This document shows, piece by piece, positions 1 to 5,427 of a stretch of DNA of 7,085 nucleotides. The position numbers were made by a program, and so were the translations under genes. Position 1 is the first letter of the stretch, and the number at the start of each line of letters is the position of its first letter. The DNA is taken from contig JAIRXY010000074.1 of the NCBI GenBank assembly GCA_031268055.1, positions 1 through 7,085 on the forward strand, read 5' to 3'. The DNA comes from Prevotellaceae bacterium (GTDB taxonomy: Bacteria; Bacteroidota; Bacteroidia; Bacteroidales; UBA932). The notes below the pieces were generated by a model. That model was not told the origin of the DNA and searched no databases. It worked only from the letters and a program-made list of their open reading frames with translations.

Positions 1-60
1 CCCGACGTGGCAGCGCCGCGTTTCTACAGCAAGCCACGCCGCGCGCCATTCAATAAATTG
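1..60. other. GC-rich window edge, no supportable gene; short inverted repeat
   Basis: All three plus frames are open from the window edge, with stops at 118-120, 98-100 and 54-56. This could therefore be the tail of a plus-strand gene cut by the window, but no frame gives a recognisable protein end. On the minus strand an ATG at 49-47 opens a frame to the edge, only 16 codons and equally unsupported. CGTGGC at 6-11 and GCCACG at 33-38 form a 6-bp inverted repeat around a 21-base loop. It may belong to a dispersed palindromic element cut by the window edge. I cannot decide between coding and repeat. Confidence 0.25.
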
Positions 61-71
61 GGGGCGATGGC

Positions 72-115
72 AAAATCCTGCCAATCCAAAAATCCTGTAA
101 ATCATGATTCAGACA
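72..115. repeat. Degenerate 9-base intergenic repeat (AAATCCTG-type)
   Basis: AAAATCCTG occurs at 72-80 and again at 89-97. A variant, TAAATCATG, follows directly at 98-106, and ATTCAGACA follows at 107-115. The copies sit about 9 bases apart or at twice that distance (17). The 10-bp palindrome AATCATGATT lies at 100-109. On the minus strand the tract reads as ATTTACAGGATTTTTGGATT, downstream of the DUF4834-like gene. From memory, sequences of this kind (TCTGAATCA-GATTTACAGGATT) recur between genes in Bacteroidota and some other bacteria. I could not check that here. It does not look like a terminator because no GC-rich stem precedes a T-run. Confidence 0.55.
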
Positions 116-134
116 AATAAAGTAGGATAAAATC

Positions 135-404
135 TTAGCTCAATGGCGTTGTTGGGCGCTTTGAAGGGAGCTCTTCGTAGTCTACGTATTCGCCCACGCC
201 GTCGGGGATGATTTGTTCGGGGTTTGCGGGTTGCTCCTGCTGCTCTGTGCTGCTGCTCTCGTAGCTATGGCTAAAGGCATCGGCATCCATTCCGAATCGC
301 TTTGCCATGCGCCTCAAGAAGAAGCGGAGCAAATATTTTCCGAAGTGGCGCAAAAAAAATCCTGCAATGAGGATAAACAAAAGTATGCTTACAATGGCTT
401 CCAA
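135..404 (-). CDS. DUF4834-like small membrane protein, TTG start
   Basis: This 89-residue protein of unknown function has one membrane segment at its N-terminus (about residues 3-18). A strongly basic stretch follows (19-37, with HFGKYLLRFFLRRMAKRFG), then a polar Ser/Glu/Gln-rich linker (about 43-64). The tail ends in IIPDGVGEYVDYEEL (65-79). A short hydrophobic head, a basic patch and a C-terminal GEYVDYEE-like motif are what I recall of the DUF4834 family of Bacteroidota. The basic patch suggests the tail faces the cytoplasm. The apparent start is odd: the codon at 404-402 is TTG, and the nearest upstream in-frame stop is TAG at 413-411. The only other candidate is ATT at 407-405. The first ATG would be Met33, which would remove the membrane segment. 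The gene lies 152 bases downstream of the 931-residue gene on the same strand and may share its transcript. No TAnnTTTG box is visible in the gap. Confidence 0.72.
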   Translation of the reverse strand: MEAIVSILLFILIAGFFLRHFGKYLLRFFLRRMAKRFGMDADAFSHSYESSSTEQQEQPANPEQIIPDGVGEYVDYEELPSKRPTTPLS

Positions 405-420
405 AATACCCTATTTTTTT
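405..420 (-). promoter_or_regulatory. A-rich translation initiation region of the DUF4834-like gene
   Basis: Read on the minus strand, the bases before the TTG start are a run of seven A followed by TAGGGTATT. Bacteroidota generally lack strong Shine-Dalgarno pairing and initiate in A-rich, weakly structured leaders, so this supports initiation at or near 404. The heptamer repeat tract begins immediately upstream, at 421. The native leader is therefore only about 16 bases long before repeat sequence starts. Confidence 0.35.
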
Positions 421-557
421 AATTAGGAATTACGAATTAGGAATTACGAATACAGGATTGCCGACATCGCTCTTTACTCCTAATTATTTTCTCATCCGTG
501 CTCTTTATTCGTAATAATATCATCTTGCTCTTTATTCGTAATTCCTAATTCCTAATT
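421..557. repeat. Heptamer tandem repeats forming a 19-bp inverted repeat
   Basis: The left arm is AATTAGGAATTACG at 421-434, repeated exactly at 435-448. This is a 7-base unit, AATTAGG or AATTACG, in four copies. The right arm at 533-557 carries the opposite orientation: GTAATTC followed by two CTAATTC units. GAATTAGGAATTACGAATA (434-452) is a perfect reverse complement of TATTCGTAATTCCTAATTC (533-551), with an 80-base loop between. The tract fills nearly the whole spacer between the two minus-strand genes, and the TGA stop of the 931-residue gene (559-557) overlaps the final repeat unit. There is no T-run after either arm, so it is not a standard intrinsic terminator. It may be a mobile or slippage-expanded intergenic repeat, but no transposase is present. 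Confidence 0.8.
469..542 (+). repeat. Three copies of a 16-base repeat inside the inverted-repeat loop
   Basis: GCTCTTTATTCGTAAT occurs exactly at 500-515 and 527-542. A third copy with two mismatches, GCTCTTTACTCCTAAT, lies at 469-484. Start-to-start distances are 31 and 27 bases. The last copy runs into the right heptamer arm, so the 16-mer and heptamer families share the sequence TTCGTAAT. The intervening bases (485-499, 516-526) are not alike. This arrangement suggests repeated duplication of a small unit rather than a protein-binding array, but binding sites cannot be excluded. Confidence 0.7.
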
Positions 558-3352
558 CATTTGGCGTTTATGTTGAAGCACGTGAGAAATCCGTTTTCGT
601 CGCACGTCAGCACGTTGTAGGAGCTTGGGCTGTTGTGCAGGTTATCCACCAGCAGCGGCGCTACGGCGCTGCGCGGAAATCCGCTCTGCATGTCGCCGTT
701 TTCGTCCAGCAGGTAAACCTTTTGCTCGCTCTCCATGTATACGCCGTACAGGTTGAGGCCGGGCAGCGGCGTAAACCTCTGCGGCGCTACGTGCAGCGGG
801 TAGCTAAAGGTGTGCGAAAACTTCAGCTTCAGGTTGGGCTCGTATACGCGCAGCTCCTTCTCGTCCGCCACGGCGTAGGTTGCTGCGCCGGGCTTGCCGA
901 AGCAGCGGAAAAAATGGTGCTCGCTGGGTTTGGGCTTTAGCGCTACGCGCTCCACGTTGCCGTCAAAGTAGACGTACGCCAGCTCGCCGGCGGTGGTAGT
1001 GGTGACCATGCGCACCACATTGCCGTCGGGGTCGGTCTCGGTGGCAATGCTGCTGTTGTAGGCTGGCGTAACGTTCTCCCGAAGGTGCGCCAACTCTTTT
1101 CCCTTGCGATTCAGGATGTAGATGTTGCGGTTGTCGGCCACCACAATGTAGTCCTTGCCCTTGATGCGGATGTGCTGCACCGGCTGGGCAATGGCGCCGA
1201 ACGAAAGCGCAGGGTCGAAGCCGGTAAGCGGCTTGCCAACGCGCTCGTAGGGGCGAATTTTTCCATCCTTGCAGGGCACAAAGTAGCGGTACTCGCGCGA
1301 GTGGTCGTAGTCAAAAACGGCAACGGGAGCCGAGGCCGACGACTTTAGGTTGATGGGGAAGTTGTCGACGTTGCGCCCCAAGCGGTCAACGATGTAGAGC
1401 TTGGTTTTGGTGTTGAACAGCAGCTGCAGCTTATTATTTTTCAGGTAGTCAACCTGCTGCACATGCCCCATGATGGGCTCGCCTATCGACTTTTTCCACA
1501 GCAAAACGCCTTGGTTGTCGAACAGGTAGAGCGTATTTTGAATATCCTGCGCCAGAATTTCTTTTTGCTTTGTGCTGTGGTTTATCACCACCCAAGGCGC
1601 CATCTGCAAGGGCGCTTCGAGCTTTACCTCAAAATCCGACGTCATGCCATGCGAATGTTGCTTTTCCTCAACCTTTGAGGCCGTTTTTAGAAAAGCGTTG
1701 CAGTATACCTTATCGCTCATGGCGCGCAGCTGTAGGCCTATGCACTGAAACGCGGCAACCATTGGCGATTTGCTCATGGCGCTTTGCAGCGAAGGCCTGA
1801 GCAGGCTCAGCGCCACGGCATCGGCCTTTGAGGGGTTTACGTAGATGAGCATGTTGGATTCGGTGGCCGTATAGTCGCTAAGGTTTACGGTTTGCGAAAG
1901 CGTTTTTTTGAGCAGCGCCAGGAGCGCAAAATCTTTTATGGCGGCAAGCGATGAGGAGTAGATAAGGTAGTCGCCAATGAAGGTAAGGTAGGTATCCTCG
2001 CACTGCGCAAACAAGCTGCCCTGTAGCGCGGCAATGAGACCCGGCGCGGGGTTGCGGTATACGGTGAGCGGCTCGTTGTTGCTCATTTTTTCTGTTATCA
2101 CGTAGCTGTCCACCGGCTTTTCCTCGGCGCTGGCAGCGTAGGCAATTCCGGCTTTTATGGCATTGCGCGCAGCGTCGGCGTTGCTTGATTTTACCGCCAG
2201 GAACCACGTGGATTTCGCCTCCAAGTTGGTGATGGGTACCCGCGCAAGCGTGAGCTCGGAAGGGTGCAGATTGCAAAAAAAGGTAACCGCGTCTACGCCT
2301 GCCTGCCTGTGGAGCAGGGCTAACTTCTCTTTGCGTTGCGCGTTGCCGGATTGCTGATGCTCGCGAAATTTGTTGTAGTCCAGCGCCAGCTGCTTTGCGC
2401 CGGTTACTCCGATGCACAGCGCGCCGTCGGTGGTGCGCGGGAGAATGTCGAAGCTGGTGAGTTTTTTGCTGCTCTGGTTGGATAAAATGGAGAAGTAGGA
2501 GCTTTGAAAATTCTCGGAAAATAAAAATCCGTTGAGCAGCACAGCGTCGGAATGCAGCGCGGCATCGAGCACCGCAAAGCTGCCCAGCTGCTTCAAAAAG
2601 TTCAGCGGCTTGGCGTAGCTTCCGTCCAAGTAAATCTCCAGCAGGCGCGGGAGCTGCTGGTGGTTGATGTACAGGTTGGCATCCTCGTGCGCCCCTGCCG
2701 TTTGCGCGGCCTGCACAAACGCTTGGTCGTCGGCCAGCGACGCCGGCGACTTTGCCTGCCGTATAGCCATCTCCACCAGCACGCGCGAGGCGCTCACCAC
2801 CAGCACGCGGCGCACCGTTGCGGCGTGAAACACCTCTACTTTTTCGCGCCGGAAAGTGAGTATTTTCTCGTCGTCGTATGGCTGCTCCAGCACGTTGTAG
2901 CCGTCTGATTCCAGCAGCGGCACAATTTGCTTTACGTTGTTCAGGTAAAGGTTGTCGGGCAGGTTGAGCGAGTAAAGAAAGGATAAATCTTTGCTGAACA
3001 CGTGCGCCGAAATCCAGATGGGCTGCTGGCTAAGGTCGCCCACAACGGCGTTTTTTCCGGCCATCGTATCCACTATGTACTGTAGCCGGTGGCTCAGCTC
3101 TCCGGCGGCGGCGTCGCTGCGCGCCAGCAGCGCCAGCTCGGTTGTGGAGGTCATCTTGCGGGTAAGCTTGTTAAGGTCGTTCACGCGAACGGCAAATGCA
3201 GCGTTGGCAGGAATGGCGCGCATGGCATCCATGCTGTGCTTTTTTTCGCCCTCGCGAATAAAAAAGTAAAGCCACACCCCCAAGCACAGCGCCGCCAAGA
3301 GAAGCGCCGTGAAGACAACCTTGTTGCTAAAAAATTGAGCCCACTTACCCAT
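557..3352 (-). CDS. Membrane-anchored DUF3352-like / beta-propeller protein, function unknown
   Basis: This 931-residue protein starts at an ATG at 3352-3350 and ends at a TGA inside a repeat. Residues 12-32 form one hydrophobic segment after a short N-terminus. With no signal-cleavage site obvious, it is probably an uncleaved anchor with the rest in the periplasm (inference). Residues about 46-560 look like two copies of one module, resembling DUF3352. The order IPANAAFAVRVNDL / RVLVVSASRVLVEM / DANLYINHQQLPRLL / DAVLLNGFLF (46-280) is echoed by TTDGALCIGVTGAKQL / YLTFIGDYLIYSSSLAAI / SNMLIYVNPSKADAV / KVYCNAFLKTAS (about 304-559). Residues about 586-930 hold seven or eight repeats of the type LYLFDNQGVLLWK, LYIVDRLGR, IYILNRKGKEL and VYLLDENGDMQSGFP, typical of PQQ- or WD-like beta-propellers. 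No catalytic motif is visible. A scaffold, binding or envelope-assembly role is possible. No TAnnTTTG promoter is seen upstream on this strand. The reading frame is intact. Confidence 0.8.
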   Translation of the reverse strand: MGKWAQFFSNKVVFTALLLAALCLGVWLYFFIREGEKKHSMDAMRAIPANAAFAVRVNDLNKLTRKMTSTTELALLARSDAAAGELSHRLQYIVDTMAGKNAVVGDLSQQPIWISAHVFSKDLSFLYSLNLPDNLYLNNVKQIVPLLESDGYNVLEQPYDDEKILTFRREKVEVFHAATVRRVLVVSASRVLVEMAIRQAKSPASLADDQAFVQAAQTAGAHEDANLYINHQQLPRLLEIYLDGSYAKPLNFLKQLGSFAVLDAALHSDAVLLNGFLFSENFQSSYFSILSNQSSKKLTSFDILPRTTDGALCIGVTGAKQLALDYNKFREHQQSGNAQRKEKLALLHRQAGVDAVTFFCNLHPSELTLARVPITNLEAKSTWFLAVKSSNADAARNAIKAGIAYAASAEEKPVDSYVITEKMSNNEPLTVYRNPAPGLIAALQGSLFAQCEDTYLTFIGDYLIYSSSLAAIKDFALLALLKKTLSQTVNLSDYTATESNMLIYVNPSKADAVALSLLRPSLQSAMSKSPMVAAFQCIGLQLRAMSDKVYCNAFLKTASKVEEKQHSHGMTSDFEVKLEAPLQMAPWVVINHSTKQKEILAQDIQNTLYLFDNQGVLLWKKSIGEPIMGHVQQVDYLKNNKLQLLFNTKTKLYIVDRLGRNVDNFPINLKSSASAPVAVFDYDHSREYRYFVPCKDGKIRPYERVGKPLTGFDPALSFGAIAQPVQHIRIKGKDYIVVADNRNIYILNRKGKELAHLRENVTPAYNSSIATETDPDGNVVRMVTTTTAGELAYVYFDGNVERVALKPKPSEHHFFRCFGKPGAATYAVADEKELRVYEPNLKLKFSHTFSYPLHVAPQRFTPLPGLNLYGVYMESEQKVYLLDENGDMQSGFPRSAVAPLLVDNLHNSPSSYNVLTCDENGFLTCFNINAK

Positions 3353-3423
3353 ACGTAAATTAGCGGCCTCCCTTACTCTACTCTACCACACTCCCACCTT
3401 GTGGTGAGAATGTTTGTAAAGGA

Positions 3424-3457
3424 TTTGCCGTTGACAATTAAAAAATACCTACCTTTG
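3424..3457 (+). promoter_or_regulatory. Bacteroidota-type promoter for tadA-argH
   Basis: TACCTTTG at 3450-3457 matches the Bacteroidota primary-sigma -7 consensus TAnnTTTG exactly. Two candidate -33 elements lie upstream. TTTG at 3424-3427 leaves a 22-base gap, and TTG at 3431-3433 leaves 16. The usual gap is about 19-21, so neither is ideal, but both are near. The site faces tadA and would start transcription a few bases after 3457, giving a leader of about 120 bases. No equivalent box is seen for the opposite strand within 3353-3460. Confidence 0.65.
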
Positions 3458-3582
3458 CAGCTGCCTGCGCGCTGCATAATGGCCGCTGCCAATACCATAT
3501 TAAAATATACACGAGGACAAAAGTAGCGATATCGGAGGCAAAATGGAGCATGGCTAATTTACTACACGTTAAATATTCGTAA
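3458..3582 (+). other. Leader of the tadA transcript with a possible 15-codon ORF
   Basis: If the promoter at 3424-3457 is right, about 120 bases precede tadA. Close to the presumed start, GCAGC (3457-3461) can pair with GCTGC (3471-3475) across a 9-base loop. An ATG at 3479 opens a 15-codon frame ending in TAG at 3524-3526. Its peptide, MAANTILKYTRGQK plus stop, is not arginine-rich and has no clear attenuator features. The rest is AT-rich and, as usual for the phylum, has no Shine-Dalgarno sequence close to tadA. I do not recognise a riboswitch class. Confidence 0.25.
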
Positions 3583-4026
3583 ATGGAGGAGGACGAAAAG
3601 TATATGCGCGAAGCGCTACGCGAGGCGTTGCTTGCTGCCGGCAAGGACGAAGTGCCGGTGGGGGCGGTGGTAACGCTCGGTAACCGCATCGTTGCCCGCG
3701 CGCACAACCTTACCGAAACGCTATGCGACGCCACCGCGCACGCCGAAATGCAGGCTATTACCTCGGCGGCGAACTTTATTGGCGGAAAATACTTAGCCGA
3801 TTGCACGCTATACGTCACCGTAGAGCCTTGCCCCATGTGCGCCGGCGCGTGCTACTGGGCGCAGGTGGGGCGGGTGGTGTACGGCGCTGACGACCCCAAG
3901 CGCGGCTACTCAACGCTGCAACAAAACCTGCTGCACCCAAAAACAAAGGTTGCAAAGGGCGTACTTGCCGACGAGTGCAGCAAGCTGATGAGCGATTTTT
4001 TTAAAAAGAAAAGAAACACGTACTGA
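3583..4026 (+). CDS. tadA: tRNA-specific adenosine-34 deaminase TadA
   Basis: TadA is a zinc-dependent cytoplasmic enzyme that converts adenosine to inosine at the wobble position of tRNA-Arg(ACG), so that one tRNA reads CGU, CGC and CGA. The 147-residue product has the family's usual bacterial length. His53 and Glu55 lie in TAHAEMQAIT; Glu55 is the proton shuttle. PCPMCAGAC (82-90) supplies zinc ligands Cys83 and Cys86. VPVGAVV (24-30), NLTET (42-46) and LYVTVEPC (76-83) match the deaminase core. The C-terminal LLHPKTKVAKGVLADECSKL resembles that of other Bacteroidota TadA proteins. The start at 3583 is firm because a TAA stop in the same frame ends at 3582. A related cytidine or guanine deaminase is less likely given the tRNA-deaminase style of the core. 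The stop is one base before the argH start, so the two are probably coupled. Confidence 0.93.
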   Translation: MEEDEKYMREALREALLAAGKDEVPVGAVVTLGNRIVARAHNLTETLCDATAHAEMQAITSAANFIGGKYLADCTLYVTVEPCPMCAGACYWAQVGRVVYGADDPKRGYSTLQQNLLHPKTKVAKGVLADECSKLMSDFFKKKRNTY

Positions 4027-4027
4027 A

Positions 4028-5347
4028 ATGAAGCTTTGGAACAAAGGTGTTGAACCGGACAAATTGGTAGAAAAATTTACCGTGGGTAAAGACCGCGAGC
4101 TCGACTTGCAGCTTGCCAAGCACGATGTAGCGGGGAGCATGGCGCACATCAAAATGCTGCAAAGCATAGGCCTGCTTACCCCCGACGAGCTGAGCGCGCT
4201 GCTCGGCGGGCTGGAGCAGATTGCGCTCGACATTGCCGCCGGAAGCTTTGCCATTGACCCCAACGTAGAAGACGTGCACTCGCAGGTGGAGCTGCTCCTC
4301 ACGCAGCGCTTAGGCGAAGTGGGGAAAAAAATTCACGCCGGACGCTCGCGCAACGACCAAGTGCTGGTTGACCTAAAGCTCTTCTTCCGCGAAGAGATAC
4401 GCCACATAGCCTCGGCTACGCAGGCGCTCTTTGACGAGCTCATTGCGCTAAGCGAAAAGCACAAGAGCGTGCTGATGCCCGGCTACACCCACCTGCAAAT
4501 AGCCATGCCCTCATCGTTTGGCCTGTGGTTTGGCGCATACGCCGAGACCTTGGCCGACGACGCGCACCTGCTGGTTGCCGCGTACAAAATTGTCAACCAG
4601 AATCCCCTGGGGTCGGCGGCGGGCTACGGCAGCTCCTTTCCCCTCAACCGCGCTATGACCACGGAGCTGCTGGAGTTCGACGATTTGCACTACAACGTGG
4701 TTGCCGCGCAAATGAGCCGCGGAAAATCCGAGCGCGCGCTCGGCGCAGCCATGTCCGCCATAGCCTCCACGCTGGGGCGATTTGCGATGGACGTATGCCT
4801 GTACATGAGCCAAAACTTTGGCTTCGTCACCTTCCCCGACGCGCTCACCACGGGGTCGAGCATTATGCCGCACAAGAAAAATCCCGACGTATTTGAGCTC
4901 ATTCGCGGCAAGTGCAACCGCCTACAGGCCGTGCCCAACGAAGTGGCGCTGCTGTGCGCCAACCTCCCCGGCGGATACCACCGCGACATGCAGCTGCTCA
5001 AGGAGATTATGTTTCCTGCCATCGAAGACCTGCTGTGCTGCCTAAAAATGGCAACCTTCATGCTACAGCATATTACCGTGAAGGAGAATATTCTGGAGGA
5101 TGAAAAGTACAGCTACCTGTTCACGGTGGAGGATGTTAACCGAATGGCGCTCAGCGGCGTACCTTTTCGCGAGGCCTACAAAAAGGTTGGCGCGCAGGTA
5201 CAGCAGGGAAGCTACAAGCCGGTAAAGACGGTGAACCACACGCACGAGGGCAGCATAGGCAACCTCTGCAACCCGCAAATTGTGGCAAAGATGAAGCGCA
5301 CGCTCGGAGGTATTGCCGCTGACGAAAGCAAAGACAAAATAAAGTAA
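4028..5347 (+). CDS. argH: Argininosuccinate lyase
   Basis: This enzyme catalyses the last step of arginine synthesis, splitting argininosuccinate into arginine and fumarate. It acts in the cytoplasm as a homotetramer of the aspartase/fumarase superfamily. The 439-residue protein is close to the usual 440-470. The three conserved regions are present. EDVHSQVE (81-88) and [13 protein letters not shown] (99-111) form the first. [14 protein letters not shown] (152-165) includes the catalytic His155. [13 protein letters not shown] (275-287) carries the catalytic Ser loop. His in place of Gln in MPHKKNP is, from memory, normal for Bacteroidota. The tail THEGSIGNL (405-413) is also typical of that group. 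The start follows the tadA stop as TGA-A-ATG, suggesting translational coupling to the promoter at 3424-3457. All 16 arginine codons are CGC (14) or CGA (2), and no AGA, AGG or CGG occurs. No other arginine-pathway gene is in the window. Confidence 0.96.
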   Translation: MKLWNKGVEPDKLVEKFTVGKDRELDLQLAKHDVAGSMAHIKMLQSIGLLTPDELSALLGGLEQIALDIAAGSFAIDPNVEDVHSQVELLLTQRLGEVGKKIHAGRSRNDQVLVDLKLFFREEIRHIASATQALFDELIALSEKHKSVLMPGYTHLQIAMPSSFGLWFGAYAETLADDAHLLVAAYKIVNQNPLGSAAGYGSSFPLNRAMTTELLEFDDLHYNVVAAQMSRGKSERALGAAMSAIASTLGRFAMDVCLYMSQNFGFVTFPDALTTGSSIMPHKKNPDVFELIRGKCNRLQAVPNEVALLCANLPGGYHRDMQLLKEIMFPAIEDLLCCLKMATFMLQHITVKENILEDEKYSYLFTVEDVNRMALSGVPFREAYKKVGAQVQQGSYKPVKTVNHTHEGSIGNLCNPQIVAKMKRTLGGIAADESKDKIK

Positions 5348-5355
5348 GATTTGCA

Positions 5356-5378
5356 CCGGCAATTTTTTATTTGTCCGG
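5356..5378 (+). other. Small hairpin in the argH-aspS spacer
   Basis: CCGGCAA at 5356-5362 pairs with TTGTCCGG at 5371-5378, leaving one bulged T (5374) and an 8-base AT-rich loop. The stem is 7 bp and only partly GC-rich. The bases after it are AAAAA rather than T-rich, so it does not look like an intrinsic terminator for argH. The 80-base spacer (5348-5427) contains no convincing TAnnTTTG box. TTTATTTG at 5366-5373 misses one fixed base and has no well-spaced -33 partner. aspS could be read through from argH or use a weak promoter. Confidence 0.3.
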
Positions 5379-5427
5379 AAAAACATCTAATTTTACGCCA
5401 TTCTTATACAACCATAAAATATTTAGC

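Noticed and set aside
213..422. 69-codon plus-strand open frame opposite the DUF4834-like gene
   Set aside because: A hydrophobic run appears, but the minus frame has the family-like tail GEYVDYEE, and the plus frame ends in repeat sequence.
434..551. Intrinsic terminator formed by the 19-bp inverted repeat
   Set aside because: The loop is 80 bases, the stem is AT-rich, and no T-run follows the second arm on either strand.
421..557. CRISPR array, suggested by the spaced repeats
   Set aside because: The repeat units are 7 and 16 bases, the spacers are 11-15 bases and irregular, and no cas gene is near.
1878..2417. 179-codon open frame on the minus strand inside the 931-residue gene
   Set aside because: Same strand, different frame, rich in Arg/Ala/Gln with no domain. 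It is a GC-rich shadow of the larger gene, which has coherent domains.
3367..3373. Shine-Dalgarno-like AGGGAGG upstream of the 931-residue gene (minus strand)
   Set aside because: It lies 14 bases from the ATG, too far for normal use, and the phylum rarely relies on such sites.
3390..3410. Small palindrome CCAC-CTT-GTGG in the divergent region as an operator
   Set aside because: Only 4 bp per arm with a 3-base loop; expected by chance in a spacer of this size.
3438..3836. 132-codon minus-strand open frame across the tadA start and promoter
   Set aside because: It is antisense to the conserved deaminase core and low-complexity Ser/Ala-rich. It would also cover the promoter.
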